Of a stretch of 64,000 nt of DNA, positions 9,801 through 22,089 are shown piece by piece; within the stretch, counting starts at the first letter, position 1, and every line of letters starts with the position of its first letter. The translations under genes and the position numbers were made by a program. The notes below the pieces were generated by a model. That model did not search any database, was not told the DNA's origin, and saw only the letters and a list, made by a program, of their open reading frames with translations. The DNA is from Mercenaria mercenaria (taxonomy: Eukaryota; Mollusca; Bivalvia; Venerida; Veneridae). The stretch covers positions 26,567,501 through 26,631,500 of the forward strand of contig NC_069365.1 in assembly GCF_021730395.1 (NCBI RefSeq). The letters are read 5' to 3'.

Positions 9801-10735
9801 TGATTGTCACTGTAACATTCTTATATAGTTCCCACGGGTATTTGTTCCTGTATTGTATCTTTCTTTTATAGCAAAACCCGGTATTTGACACTGTACCGTC
9901 ACATTCTTGTATATTACATTTGGTTATTTGACACTGCGCACTGTTACATTATTTTATAGCACTCAGTAACATTTGTATAGTACCCCTGGTATTTGACTGT
10001 TACATTCTTGTATAGCAAACTTGGTATTTGACATTCACATTGTCACATACTTGTGTATTACACCTGGTATTAAGACTCTCATGTCACATTTTTGTTTAGT
10101 CCCCCCCCCCCCCCGACCCACCCCCTCCCTGGATGATCGTGACATGTACTATCATATTCTTGCTTATTACCCCTAGCATTTGAAAGTTGTAATGTCACAT
10201 TCTAGCGTAGTATCCCTGTATTTACCACTGTACTATCACATTCTTGTACAGTATCCCCTGGTATATGTCTCTGCACAATAACAGCCTTTTGTAGTATTCC
10301 TGGGTGTTTACGTCCTATATAACGTTACTGTATTTGTATTTTAACATTATACTGTCACTTTCGTGTATAGTACCACATGGTATTTGACACTGTACTGTCA
10401 CATTCTTGCAGAGCAAACCTTGGTATTTGACACTGTAATGTCACATTTTTGCAGTGTACAACTTGGTATTTGACACTGTACTGTCATATTCTTGCAGAGT
10501 AAACCTTGGTATTTGACACTGTACTGTCACAGTCTTGCAGTGTACAACTTGGTATTTGACACTGTACTGTCACATTCTTGCAGTGTACAACTTGGTATTT
10601 GACACTGTACTTTCACAGTCTTGCAGTGTACAACTTGGTATTTGACACTGTACACTCACATTAGTACGCCCCTGGTATTCAATACTATACTGTACTGTAA
10701 CACTTTTTGTACAGTAAAACTTGTCGCAGACAGAG
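9800..10735 (+). repeat. ~44 bp minisatellite
   Basis: A tandem array with unit CTTGGTATTTGACACTGTA, then CTGTCACATTCTTGCAGTG. The right half (10370-10660) is homogeneous and the left part degenerate. It is interrupted by a C-run at 10100-10114. The units contain TTCTTGCAG, which looks like a 3' splice site, but no exon at its edge shares the sequence. Confidence 0.85.
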
Positions 10736-11276
10736 ATACATAGATTATACTTACGCGCCCTTATAATTCTGCTAAGAATTAACTATTTCAAAAAACATTG
10801 ATGAAACAAAAAAGGGCCTAATGTCAGTGTCGCTGGTCTTGAGCTTTGAATACTGTGTCCGTCTCGTCTCTACTAACACTTTTTAGGGCTGTCATGAAAT
10901 TTGAGTCAAGTTCATTCCTACCCATTTCCGCTCACATAGCAAGGATCGCGTGAAAAATTTAAAATATGCCTGGCATTTAACTTAAAAGTTATTCATGCAG
11001 TATATTTGGCCGGGGAAGTCAACTTATCATAGACTACATAGTTGTGTCTTTGTTTATTGCAGTACAGGCTGTGCAGGTATTTAACATTTTTCTGTTTAAA
11101 TTGTTGATACCTGTACCAAGTTATTATTATCAGTTGTTCATTAGTGTTTTGTTGTTGTTGCTGTTGTTGTTATTAGCTCAATAGTGTGGTCTAGGTAACA
11201 TCTTTTATTTTATTTAGAAAATATAGCAAATTTGACCCTTATTGTATTTCTATGTAGTCAAACGCAAAATTCTATT
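10736..11276. other. Anonymous intergenic sequence
   Basis: Nothing recognisable beyond a short GTT microsatellite near 11145-11175. Confidence 0.6.
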
Positions 11277-12434
11277 TTAGCTCACCTGAGCCAAAGGCTC
11301 ATGGTGAGCTTTTGTGACCGCTCAATATCCGACGTCAGTTTCCCGTCATCATTTTCTAAAAAAATCTTCTTGAAAACCACTGGACAGAATTACGCCAAAC
11401 TTCACAGGAATGATCCTTGGGTAACCCCCTTTCAAAACTGTTGAAATAATTGAATTCCATGCAGGACTCTGGTTGACCTGGCAACCGAAAGGAAAATCTT
11501 CTTGTCCAAAACCGCAAGGCGCAGAGCCTTGGTATTTTATGTTTAAAATACCATATTTTTTATATATGAAGAGTGTTCAATATGTGCCTCTGGGGTTAAA
11601 AAAGGACCCATCCTGGGGGTCCAAAGTTTTACAAAGACTTATAAAGGAGAAAAGTTAAAAACTGTTCTTGTCTGAAACCACAAGACCTAGGCCTTTGGTA
11701 TTTGGTATGTAGCATTGACTTTTGGTCCTCTACCAAAATTGTTCAAATTATTAACCTGGGGTGAAAAGAGGCCCTGCCCCGGGGGTCTCAAGTTTTACAT
11801 AGACTTATATAGGAAAAAAACTTTAAATCTTCTTGTCTGAATCTGCAAGGAATAGGCTTTTGATATTTGGAATGTTGCCTTGCCTAGTGTTCCTCTACCA
11901 TAATTGTTCAAATTATGCCCCTGGGGTGAAAAGAGGCCCTGCACTGGGGGTCCCTAGTTTAAAATAGACTTACATAGGGAAAAAATCTTCTTGTATGAAA
12001 GTTCAAGGCTTATGCCTTTGATATTTAGTATGAAGCATAGCTTAGTGGACCTCTAACCCGCTTGCTCAAATTATGTCCCTGTGGTGAAAAGAGGCCCCGC
12101 CCTGGGGGTCACTTGTTATATGAGTTATATAGGAAAAATACTTCAAACATTATCAGATCATATTTCCTAGACTGTTTAATCATAATTAGCTGATGACCCC
12201 AAGTGATCAGGGGTCACCTTACTATGTCCTTGACCTACTGACCTACTTTCTTGTTTTTAAGATACAGCCACATGTACAGTTTTGCACACCGATCTTAAAA
12301 CTGACTTTCAGTGACCATGAATGTGACCTACTGACCTACTTTTTTAAAAATATTTTAGCATCAGTTTGCCATTTGAAACATGCGGCTCATATTACACAGG
12401 TGAGTGATTCAGGATCATCATGACCCTCTTGTTA
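11277..12434. mobile_element. Non-autonomous DNA element with internal ~150 bp tandem repeats
   Basis: The left end TTAGCTCACCTGAGCC and the right end CATGACCCTCTTGTT match, in inverted order, the two ends of the element at 59419-60880 (ACAAGAGGACC ... GGTGAGCTAA), so both belong to one family. The inside is a diverged tandem repeat: blocks of CTTCTTGTCTGAA, CTGGGGTGAAAAGAGGCCC and GGGGGTC recur four times. The right end carries TGACCTACTGACCT twice. No transposase is present. Such elements depend on enzymes made elsewhere. Confidence 0.7.
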
Positions 12435-13176
12435 TTAAATGTCAACATTATGTTTTGAAATGAGTGGAGGAGGTATGAGGGTGCTTATCACTTACACTGT
12501 TACGCGTATCATTAGTTGTTATCACTCCCTATGTTAGGCTGTAAATGTTAATAATTTTAAAGTATTGTTTCCTTATCATCAGTGATTATTCCTGGCTACC
12601 TGTCCAAAGGTTTCGATATATTAATTTAGTATTAAAGAAACATTGATCAAGTATAAAACCGATCTGATCAAAGTATTGTTATGACAAAATAATTTTCTCA
12701 TGAAAAGTTTAGGTTTTGTTGCTAAGATCCGATGTCTAAATATGAACGTTTTCGGATTGTAATGTAACTTAATATTTATGAAAGAAACACTGTTTGTAAA
12801 TTCATTTAAACTGTTCTTACATGTAACCGGTTTTCAGCACGATAAATTTATAATTAACATGAAACATAAATCAACAATAGGAACATTCACGTTCTAAAAT
12901 ACACAGCCTCCCTAACACGAACACCTACAGCAGGCAACGTGTTTAATAGAGAATCTTCCCTTCCGTAGTTTCTGCCAAAGACTGGATATATTTCAGTCAG
13001 TAATATAATGAAAAGTAAATTGGTATAGCTGAAATGTGTTGATCTTATCCTAATATTGTCCTATTTATTTAGATTGTTTTTACTATGTTTTACTTGATAG
13101 TAACATTATTTTAAATTTAAAGTTTGTACTCTTTTATGTTCTTTTGGAATCACTCCTTTGACTATTCCTTGATAAT
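12435..13176. other. Anonymous intergenic sequence
   Basis: A/T-rich DNA with no supported gene or repeat structure. Confidence 0.6.
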
Positions 13177-13342
13177 TGAGCCGCACCATGAGAAAACCAA
13201 CACAGTGCGTTTGCGACGAGCATGGATCCAGACCAGCCTGCGTATCCGCGCAGTCTGGTCAGGATCCATGCTGTTCGCTAACGGTTTCTCTAATTGCAAT
13301 AGTTGCAAATGCACTATGTTTGTTTTCTTATGGTGCGGCTCA
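13177..13342. mobile_element. MITE with TGAGCCGCACC termini, short form
   Basis: A 166 bp palindromic element. The left end TGAGCCGCACCATGAGAAAA is inverted at the right end (TTTTCTTATGGTGCGGCTCA). Inside is a second strong palindrome, GCATGGATCCAGACCAG with CTGGTCAGGATCCATGC. A longer copy is at 19212-19448. No coding capacity. Confidence 0.85.
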
Positions 13343-13630
13343 TATATTTGTACATATTTCAGGATGCAGTATTCGTGTGCATGCAACTTGTGATAATTTG
13401 CTTTGCTTTTGAATAAAACTTTTTTTTGTGTTAACATCTTCATTATTGTGTTCAAAACCGTTATGTGGTAAACCCTAAATGGTTAAATTTATTGACAATC
13501 AGTCCATTTAACTCAATAGAGAAAATTTCTCAACACACTCAACACATAAAATTTCTTTACTATACCTATATAGTGAAATTATTAAATGGCCATAATTCTA
13601 GAAAAAAAGCCAAAGAAAAAATGCATTATT

Positions 13631-15299
13631 AGTCCCCTACTGTTGAAAAACCATTTCGGGATTAAAGGAATAACTTTCCGTAATCCGTCCGTCCTCCAGT
13701 CCGTCTGTCCGTCCGTCCGTCCTCCGCAATTTCGTGTCCGGTCCATAACTCTGTCATCCATGAAGGATTTTAATATTACTTGGCACAATGTTCCCATGAT
13801 GAGACGACGTGTCATGCGCAAAACCCGACCCTAGCTCAAAGGTCAAGTCTCACATTGGGTCAAAGGTCAACAGGTTTTTTTTCCTGTCCGGTCTACAAAA
13901 TCTTCCATCTGAAGGATTTAGTATTATTGGCACAAATGTTCCCTGATGGTGATTGTCTGCGCAAATCCCGATCCCCTACTTAAAGGTCAAGGTCACAATT
14001 GAGGTCAAAGGTCAACAGGCTTTTTTCCTGTCCTGTCCATAACTCTCCATCATGAAGAATTTTTTAATATTGCTTGGCACAAATGTTCCCATGAGGAGAC
14101 GATTGTTCATGCGCTAAACCTGGACCCTACTTAAGGTCAAGGTCACAATTGGAGGTCAAAGGTCAACAAGGCTTTTTCCTGTCGTCCATAACCTCCATCT
14201 ATGAAGGGATTTTAATATACTTGCACAAATGTACTCAATAATAAGACGATTGTGTCATGCACAACTTTCAGACCCCTAGCTCAAAGGTCAAGGTCACAAC
14301 TTAGCAGTCAAATGTTAACAAGCATGAACAGGTCTGTTTCGTGTCCGTCCATAACACTGCATTCATTTAGGATTTTTAATATCACTTAGCACCAACGTGT
14401 TCCCCATGATGAGACGACATGTCATGCGCAAATCCAGACACCTAGCTCAAAGGTCAAGGTCACATTGGGGTCAAAGGTCAATAAGGTTTTTTTCCTGTCC
14501 GATCCAGAACTCTGTCATCCATCAAGGGATTACATATTATTGGCATAAATGTTTCCCAGATGAGACGACATGTCATGCCAACACACAGTACCTAGCTTAA
14601 GGTCAGGTCACACTTTGAGTCAAAGGTCAAGAGTTTTTTTCCTGTACGTCTTACTTGTCATGCAAAGCAGGATTTAGATATCAGTTGGCCAAATATTCCC
14701 CTGGTGAGACATACGTGTCATGCGCAAGAACAGGTCCCTAGGTCTAAGGTCAAGGTCATATTTAGAGGTCAAAGGTCAAATTCAAGAATGACTTGTACGA
14801 AATTTCTTCTTCATGCATGAGGGATTTTGATGTAACTTGGATCAAATGTTCACCACCATGAGCACCTTGTTTTTAGAATACGTCCCTTTGTTAGTTACTA
14901 TAAATAGATTTTATGTAACTTTTTTATTACTGGCCGGTAGAGAAAAAAAGACCACTTTTCTGTGGTACAGCATGCATGTTACATCCAATTTTTAGGTGTA
15001 TTTTGACCTATCTCTACCTGGTAAAGAGTTTCTTGTGGACTTAATTATAAGATTTTTTTTTTTTCTTTTTTTTAAAGATAATTTCCTTTGTGTTACCTAT
15101 AAATAACTTACATGATAACATTTTATAATCAGCCAAAAAATTCAATATGAAAACAACTATAGGTTTTTATATATATAAATTTAATCCAATGTGTTTTGTT
15201 ATAACATATTGTATATATAGTACAATATTGTTATGCATCATTGAAGATATCAGTTCATTAGTATACGCGTAAGAAAATAGGTGCCTTCCAGTAGGGACT
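13631..15299. mobile_element. Non-autonomous DNA element with ~150 bp repeats rich in AGGTCA half-sites
   Basis: The left end AGTCCCCTACTG is inverted at the right end (CAGTAGGGACT, 15289-15299). About eight diverged units of about 150 bp (13720-14880) each contain GAGACGACGTGTCATGCGCA, then TCAAAGGTCAAGGTCACA, then GAGGTCAAAGGTCAA and a TTTTTTCCTGTCC stretch. The part after the array (14890-15299) is shared with 48500-48870 and 54930-55270, including CATTGACAGATATTG-like and CCTTCCAGTAGGG segments. No transposase is seen. The left flank includes a run of GTCC repeats. Confidence 0.7.
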
Positions 15300-15891
15300 T
15301 TGATTGCATGCAATACTCATTCACTTGTTAATGGTCTCTTCATAGCAAAACTATCAAAGGGCCATAACTGCGGTAAAAATAGTAACAACAAGTTCGTTCC
15401 TTTATGGTCATCTGCACATCAAACATGTTCATCTGTTAAAGTTTGAAGCAAATCAAGCTAATAGTGTGGGAGGAGTTGGACACACTATATTTCGGGACGT
15501 ACGTGCGGACGGGCGGACGTACGGACAACAGCAACGTCATGTGCCCCAACGCAAATGTAGGGCATAAAAAGCCAAAAGAACAACTGTGATCTATGACTGA
15601 AGTTATGCATGTTGGTGGTTCTACATCACTTTGGACCCCCTTATTATGCTTCCACTCTCCTTTTATGCTCCCCAATCTCTTGTTACTTACCCTCACCCCA
15701 TGTTTATGTCTTTCATATAATCAAAATGTACCTATTGATTGTTGTTTAAATAAACCTGTCAGCTGCTTTTTCAACTACAAATTCTATTTGAGGTTGGCCA
15801 GCTTTGCGATATGTGTTTACGACTATGTTTACTGTGTTTATCGCTTCCAGGGAATCTACTTTTGTCGATGTGAAATTACAAGCCCCCTCCC

Positions 15892-15894
<3 letters not shown>
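15300..15894. other. Fragment of a GTCCGTCCG-type DNA repeat, then anonymous sequence
   Basis: 15350-15560 contains GGGCCATAACTGCGGTAAAA, AATAGTGTGGGAGGAGT and CGGACGGGCGGACGTACGGA. In inverted orientation these match the repeat at 45180-45400 and 51730-51860. The remainder up to the CA microsatellite holds nothing recognisable. Confidence 0.5.

Positions 15895-15937
<43 letters not shown>
15895..15937. repeat. (CA)n microsatellite
   Basis: An uninterrupted CA dinucleotide run of about 21 repeats after a C-rich stretch. Confidence 0.97.
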
Positions 15938-15938
<1 letters not shown>

Positions 15939-17625
15939 AAACCCCTACACAAGCAGTGGCATACTTAAAACAAGTGTCCGTGAAGTCATAATGATGCATC
16001 ATGCTCACGGTGTGAAGGGACAATTATTACATGAGAGGCAAAGTTCAACACTTCCTGTCGTAAACCATTGAAACAACGAGCTACATGATGAAAAGAAGGA
16101 TCATGCAGCTGACTGATAGCAGAACGTCATTTGCTGCTGTGTTTCAGTGATTTTGTAGAATGAAGTCGTACAGAAATTTGAAGCAGAAGGCCAGATTAGA
16201 AAAGCAAAACTTTAATGAAGTTATTGCCTGCACTAAGGTCAATCCAAGAGGCATCACAAATATCATGGTATATAGTGCCAGCAGATGTGACAGTCTACAA
16301 AATATAACCCAGGTCCAATGACAAGTTTAGGACGTGGCCAAGCTCATTTTTTGGTATAACCCAGCGGAAATGCAATGAGTCTTAGTCACTTCCATGGCCT
16401 CCAGCAGCTAATGTCATTGAATGAACTCTGTCCTACTGACTTCATTAAGTTCCTTACGTTCATCAAACGTTGCTGATAAGATAAAGACGTTGAAAAAAGT
16501 GAGAAAACAATGCGAATCGTACTCTCTATAGGCTATGTAAATCTTATATCCCATTCTGACACTTTTCCGTCAAAATGTGCAATACTCCAAGTAATTTGTA
16601 ATAGTTTTGTATAGAATGATTTGTATTTCAAGACCTTTGTCAAGCTGTGGCGAATGGAGAGTGGAATGTGCCGAAATATATCATCCTCAGCAACGCCATA
16701 TGACACCTCATTAATACAAAAACTTTTCAGAAGACTGATTCACAGCCAGACAAATGACATTGGCTTGGAACTTGAAGGAGCATGGTGTAAGGCTCGCGGT
16801 GAAGTTTCATACAATCTCAGGTAGATAGCATTGTTGGGATCATGATACAGGATATGAAAAAAAGCAAAACCATCCACAGTCACTTCCTCTCTACGAACAA
16901 TGCAAGACAAGCTTCTTTACGATGAATACACGAATCTGGCATGGTCGTATTAGATCCAAAGTTCTGAAGTTTATCCACTGTTAAATGAAAAGTTATACAG
17001 GTGCATAAATGAATATATTGTATGGTCACTTGCATGAGTGTAGGGAAGATACGAAGATGATCAACCTGTTTAGTTGTTTGATGGCTTCATTTTAGCTACC
17101 GGCATCAAGTTATGTTAACAGTCAGCTGTAGATCATTCCACCCCAATTTACAAACTCTTTAACGAATTTACAGTTATCAAGAAGCTGCAATTTATTTCGA
17201 AATATAACAGGGGTATATTATACAGTTATTGACATATGTTGAGACGGGTCATATAAACTGTGCCACATGTTAATATAGTGTGACCTTGTGCAAAATGCTC
17301 TGCAATACAGTCAAACCTGTCTACATAGACCACCATAGGGAGAGCCAAAATGTGGTCTTTGTTGGGAGGGAGGTGGCATTTAACATTGATACTGTCAACC
17401 CATGAAACGATATTTATATGATATATCCCTGTAATATTTCGAAAGAAGTTTCACTCAACAGTGATTACTTCACACCGTGTCAGATTGTAAACGTAAAAAT
17501 GATATTTTTTTTTCAATAATGATACATTACAAAGAAGTTTGTTGCCTTTCTTTTAAAAGGAGATTTCATACCCTTTGTAGGTAGAGCCAAGTTGTAAGTA
17601 CATTATAAATATGTCTGTCAATTAA
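15938..17625. other. Intergenic DNA with a possible decayed coding fragment
   Basis: A 53-codon frame at 16160-16321 (MKSYRNLKQKARLEKQ, then NPRGITNIMVYSASR) and another open stretch near 16621-16824 look more protein-like than their surroundings, but I recognise no family and see no splice structure linking them. They may be remnants of an old transposon or processed gene. Near 17310 a segment with CAGTCAAACCTGTCTACATA and a Gly-rich strand resembles a widespread invertebrate MITE. Nothing else is supported. Confidence 0.3.
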
Positions 17626-17829
17626 CCCTTATCATGCTAAACACGAATGATTCTGCCTTTGCGACCAGTGTAGATCATGATCAGCCTGCGCATCTGTGCA
17701 GTCTGATCATGATCTGCACTGTTCGCCATTCAGTGTGTATTTTTTTTGTAAGCACCCCTTTAACAGTTAATGGTACTGTCAAAATTGAAAGATGGACACG
17801 TTCACTATAGAAATTTAGCAGAGTAAGGG
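17626..17829. mobile_element. piggyBac-like MITE flanked by TTAA
   Basis: A 204 bp element. Directly outside each end is TTAA (17622-17625 and 17830-17833), and the termini are CCCTTATCATGCT and AGAGTAAGGG. TTAA duplications with CCC...GGG ends are the hallmark of the piggyBac superfamily. The left half contains a strong palindrome around GATCATGATCAGCCTGCGCA and TGTGCAGTCTGATCATGATC. It is non-autonomous, and a truncated relative lies at 42760-42859. Confidence 0.82.
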
Positions 17830-17833
17830 TTAA

Positions 17834-19211
17834 TATATGTAACTCAGTAAATATCAACGGTGTTTGAATGCATCGCTATTTGCAGGCAACAATGACAGAT
17901 CTTTCAACGTATGTTCACGACTAGTCGGTGTATTGCCCAATTATGTTATTTGATTCTTCTTGCATAATATGAGTTTCAAAACCATACTAAAGGCATTGCT
18001 CCTAATGAGACCCTTATATAATTCAACGGCAAAGGGATTACACCTACAAACCCTTATAGACACTCTGAGAAGGTAGGAAGGTGCATACTGTCCTAGTTCC
18101 AACTACAAAGCCTGGAGATTGAGTCACAGTCTGGAGTATTTGAATGTGTATCGCTTCAAGCTTATTGGAACCTCTCTCAAATCCGCTAAACTATATTTCA
18201 TGCTCTAATTAACCTGGCTAAAAGAAATAAACGGATACGTTATTTCAACGATAAAACTGTGAATCACTTTGTCCATTTTCTCAGACAAAGACGTACCAAC
18301 CCATATACAGCTATATAGATTAAATCAGGTCCCTGTGACTTTCAACAGATATTCCAGTAGTGATACTTAGTCATTGTGCAAAGTTGGAAAAATTTACAAC
18401 ATACAATCAGCTTACTTTGACCTGTTACTGTGGCTATTTGCACCAAACAATATGGATCATCTTCTAGCGGGTAAAGTTGTGTGACTTAGAGCCCGGAAGC
18501 GACGAAAATGCTAGAAAATGTGGGATCCTTATGACCTTGACCTTTGAGCGACTGACCCCTAAATCATTATGATCTTCCTCAAGTAGTGCAAACTTTTCAA
18601 GAAAAGGAGGTATTTGGTGATATATTAGGGGATGATTATCCCATATATATGCAATAATATCATAATTAGACATTATTCAAAACACTCTCAACTAAAGGGA
18701 AATAGTTGGTTATATAAATTCATAGATAAACCTTTTACAATTACTTCCCATGTAAAATGTAAACAAGTCTGGGTATAAGAAAAGCAACATTTACTATATA
18801 GTATGGTGTGTCTATATAGATATATTGTTGAAAATACAATGTATATAACAAACGTAAATGTTGAATACCAAATAACGCCGAAACCGACAGCAGTAATATT
18901 CAAGAAACGGTCGTAAGCTATAAGTGTGATTACTAATTGATATTTAGATCATTACCTGTACAATGATCATAGTTTCAATCAAAATTTGAAAAAAAAGTTG
19001 TGTTCGAAATTTTCGTTAAGGAGAGCAAAATCATATTACAATGAAAAATTGTAGAGGAGACATGATTATTTGGAATTATTAAAAGGATTCGAATATTTTT
19101 GAGGCTTAAGTCAATGTGCGCATTCGAACACCAGAAAAATATAATTTAATCATATGATGATATAAAACCAGTTACAGTACCAGCTTATAACTTACCTCAG
19201 TTTCTTCCATT
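17834..19211. other. Anonymous intergenic sequence
   Basis: No gene or clear repeat structure. A short TGACCTTGACCTTTGAGCGA stretch near 18531 resembles the AGGTCA-rich repeats elsewhere in the window. Confidence 0.55.
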
Positions 19212-19448
19212 TGAGCCGCACCGTGAGAAAACCAACATAGTGCATTTGCGAGCAGCATGGATCCAGACCAGCCTGCGCATCCGCGCAGCCTGGTCAGGAT
19301 CCATGCTGTTCGCTAACGGTTTCTATAATTGTAATAGGCGTTGAAAGCGAACATCATGGATCCTTACCAGACTGCGCGGATGCGCAGACTGGTCTGGAAC
19401 CATGCTGGTCGCAAATGCGCTATGTTGGTTTTCTCACGGTGCGGCTCA
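19212..19448. mobile_element. MITE with TGAGCCGCACC termini, long form
   Basis: 237 bp. The left end TGAGCCGCACCGTGAGAAAA pairs with the right end TTTTCTCACGGTGCGGCTCA, followed inward by ACCAACATAGTGC and GCGCTATGTTGGT. It contains two internal palindromes built on CATGGATCC and CAGACCAG, where the copy at 13177-13342 has one. The near-perfect TIRs suggest a fairly recent insertion. Confidence 0.88.
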
Positions 19449-20063
19449 TTTCTCTCACAGCACTGATGAAAGAATGATAAAAATGCATTGGTCATTGTTT
19501 TGCAGTTACACTAGGTGAACATCAAACTTATTTCTCCCTAAATCTTTAAAGATGTAGCTCTTATTTTTATCCAATTACTTCACCAACAGACAGATTTGTT
19601 TTTAAATATTTATTATTCATCAGTGTTCTAATTGTTTATTAGTTAAAGTACAACATCCAACCAAATAACCAACAACATAAAGCATATGTATGGATAGATT
19701 TATTTCCGAAAGATGAGTAATTTTCATCAACAATGGAAAAAGAGGTTTTCAGTTTAGGGCTACTTACGTAGCCAACACGGGAGTATTATGTTATAAATAG
19801 GTACGGATCAGTACGAGAGACCTCGAGACGAATGGCTTCGAGTCCATTGTAGAACCATTACATGAACATGGTATGTTTATTAACATTACAATACTGCTTT
19901 AAATTAAACAGACGGCCAGCAATCCTGAATATTAATCAGTTTCCAAATGAAAAAGAAACTGAATAAAAAGAAAACGACGACGTGTGACAAAAAGGCAATT
20001 GTGACGTCTTGACGCCGATGACGTAAAGCGACGTCAAATCTGGCATAACGTTTCTGTTACCAG

Positions 20064-20215
20064 GACGCTTATGCAGGGAATAAAAAGGTAAGAATTTTAA
20101 ACAGCCTGTTTTCATTATTTTACTTCACCAACATTTAGAGACGCTAATGCAGGGAATAAAAAGGTATGAATTTTAAACAGCCTGTTTTCATTATTTTACT
20201 TCACAAACATTTAGA
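20064..20215 (+). repeat. 76 bp direct tandem duplication
   Basis: Two adjacent copies of a 76 bp segment beginning GACGCTTATGCAGGGAATAA and GACGCTAATGCAGGGAATAA, with only a handful of differences. A recent single duplication. Confidence 0.9.
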
Positions 20216-21346
20216 TACACCGCATCCAGATAAAATATGAATTAGTTTTACATTATATTTGCGTTCAGTTGGAGAGATCGATCCCCGTGTTTAATGTCAG
20301 TTCCATGCCGATGGTCTCTCAGGAATCATTCTGTATCTATCGGCTCGTTTGTTCTCATGATTAATTAATGAAGCAACAATTAAATCAAGCCTTTGTCAGG
20401 TAAATATACCTTGGCAACAAGAATAGTAAAGTAGCATCTGAGAAACTGCTGTTTACAATAGGTTTTAATGTGAAAAGCTTTATAACATAAATAAATCAAT
20501 TTCGGCTGTTAGTTTATAAGTTTTAGAATTACATAGGGTAAGTGTTTTCTTTTTTAACATTAAAACATTATACATGTAATATATGTTTTAGACAATTAGT
20601 GAAATGCAACAATGTGAACATATGTCAAAGAAAAAAGTATCAAATAGGGTAAGTTTTCGAAATACAAGACTAGGTATTGAAATAGTAAAATCATGTGACT
20701 AAGACTGTCGAAGACGTGAAGTAAACTGAAAAAATTGTTTGGTTTAACGAAGGATATGATTAATATCTTTCACTTTTTAACAGCGGAAGCAGCACTTATT
20801 GGTGCACAATTCGTTAAAATAATGATGTTCATTTATTGAAAGATTTTACGTTTTCAAATTTTAATAAATAGGGACTTGTATTGAAATTGTTGTTGCATCT
20901 TAAACGAAACGATCTTTCTCTCTTCTAGAGTATGAAAATTCTTTGTAAATGATATGTTCATTCAGAAATATTCAGCTTCGATGTAGATACTCGCCAAAGT
21001 CTACAAGCGAGGGGGAATATTTGCATGCGTGTAGCGAGCGCAACTGGTTCCGCAAAAAAAAAAAAAATTTAAAAAATGTTCAAGTTTTGAAAGTCAACAT
21101 ATATGATACACTGTACACGCATCCCTCACTTCATAGAATGCTTTAGCTTGCACTTGCTGGAGAGTTGACTTTAGTCCCTCCAGGCATACAATGGATGAAA
21201 CCGTCAAACACGTATACATACTTGTTTAAGCTGTACTATAAGTATAAATCATAAATCAAGTTTTCATTAATACATAGTATTATTATTAACTTTATCAAGA
21301 TTGTGTCCGTCGATCCAGCTGTAAACTGGTAGCACGTGCTGTATGT

Positions 21347-21358
21347 GTGTGGGGAGGG

Positions 21359-21389
<31 letters not shown>

Positions 21390-21390
21390 A
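21347..21390 (+). repeat. Long G-run
   Basis: GTGTGTGGGGAGGGGG followed by a run of more than 20 G. It could fold into a G-quadruplex and is likely to vary in length; the exact count in an assembly is unreliable. Confidence 0.85.
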
Positions 21391-22007
21391 GAGTCTCTCA
21401 AAAGATGTACATAGCTTACGTTAATTGTTTCAAAAAAAAACCGTGGTAAATGAAACACCGTTAAGTGTGTAAATGAGTTGCAAGTATATATAGAAGTAAA
21501 ATGGCCAGAAAGGGTATGTTTATAGATTCGGCTTGTATGTGTTTGATATACTACTTTATTTCAACCCCACCTCCATTCCCCACAAATTTCTGTCAAGGTG
21601 GAGCTTTGAAGGTACCGTATACCGAATAAAGAATAAAAAAAAAAGCCCAGCCAGAACTCCCAACCCTCACCGACTCGCACTATTTTCTTTCATAATTTGT
21701 TGATGAAATTCTCCCCTACATCCAGTTCCCTCTATTTCTTTCCCTTTGACTTTAACAAAAAACACTTTAATGAAGTTTGGAATTTTGCTTTTGTACTTGA
21801 ATGATATCAATTAACAAAAAATTTCTTAAAAGTAAATGTCTTCTCACCCTAAGTTCTAATATTAAGAGCATATCCCACAGCTTTTAGATCGAGCTTTGAT
21901 ATTAAATAAAAAAAAATCTGAAAGAGTAGGCAACGATTGCCTTATTCTTTTTTTAAACAGTCGTGGGTAACGTTTTAGTAAGAAACTGTATGATTAAAAA
22001 AAATATA

Positions 22008-22089
22008 TGGCAGCGGTGGGATTCGAACCCACGCCTCCGAAGAGACTGGTGCCTAAAACCAGCGCCTTAGACCGCTCGGCCACGCTACC
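22008..22089 (-). tRNA. tRNA-Leu (anticodon UAG)
   Basis: The minus strand folds into a complete type II cloverleaf of 82 bases: acceptor GGTAGCG with CGCTGCC and discriminator A, D-arm GCCGAGCGGTCTAAGGC, anticodon stem CTGGT/ACCAG with loop TTTAGGC (anticodon TAG), a variable arm closed by CTC/GAGG, and T-arm GTGGGTTCGAATCCCAC. A and B boxes are intact. A run of eight T follows the 3' end on the minus strand (21996-22003) as Pol III terminator. It is a functional nuclear tRNA that decodes CUA and probably other CUN leucine codons. It lies 500 bp upstream of, and divergent to, the eight-exon gene. Confidence 0.97.

Larger units (their letters stand above)
19449..22007. other. Intergenic DNA upstream of the tRNA-Leu gene
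   Basis: No supported gene. It contains the 76 bp tandem duplication and the G-run listed separately; otherwise A/T-rich anonymous sequence. Confidence 0.55.

Noticed and set aside
9800-10735. 44 bp array as another splice-acceptor-derived minisatellite (contains TTCTTGCAG)
   Set aside because: No neighbouring exon shares its sequence, and the degenerate left units lack CAG. It lies after the last exon of the CUB gene.
13700-13730. GTCC repeats as a telomere-like or satellite centromere sequence
   Set aside because: Short and confined to the ends of transposon families (also at 45190 and 60800).
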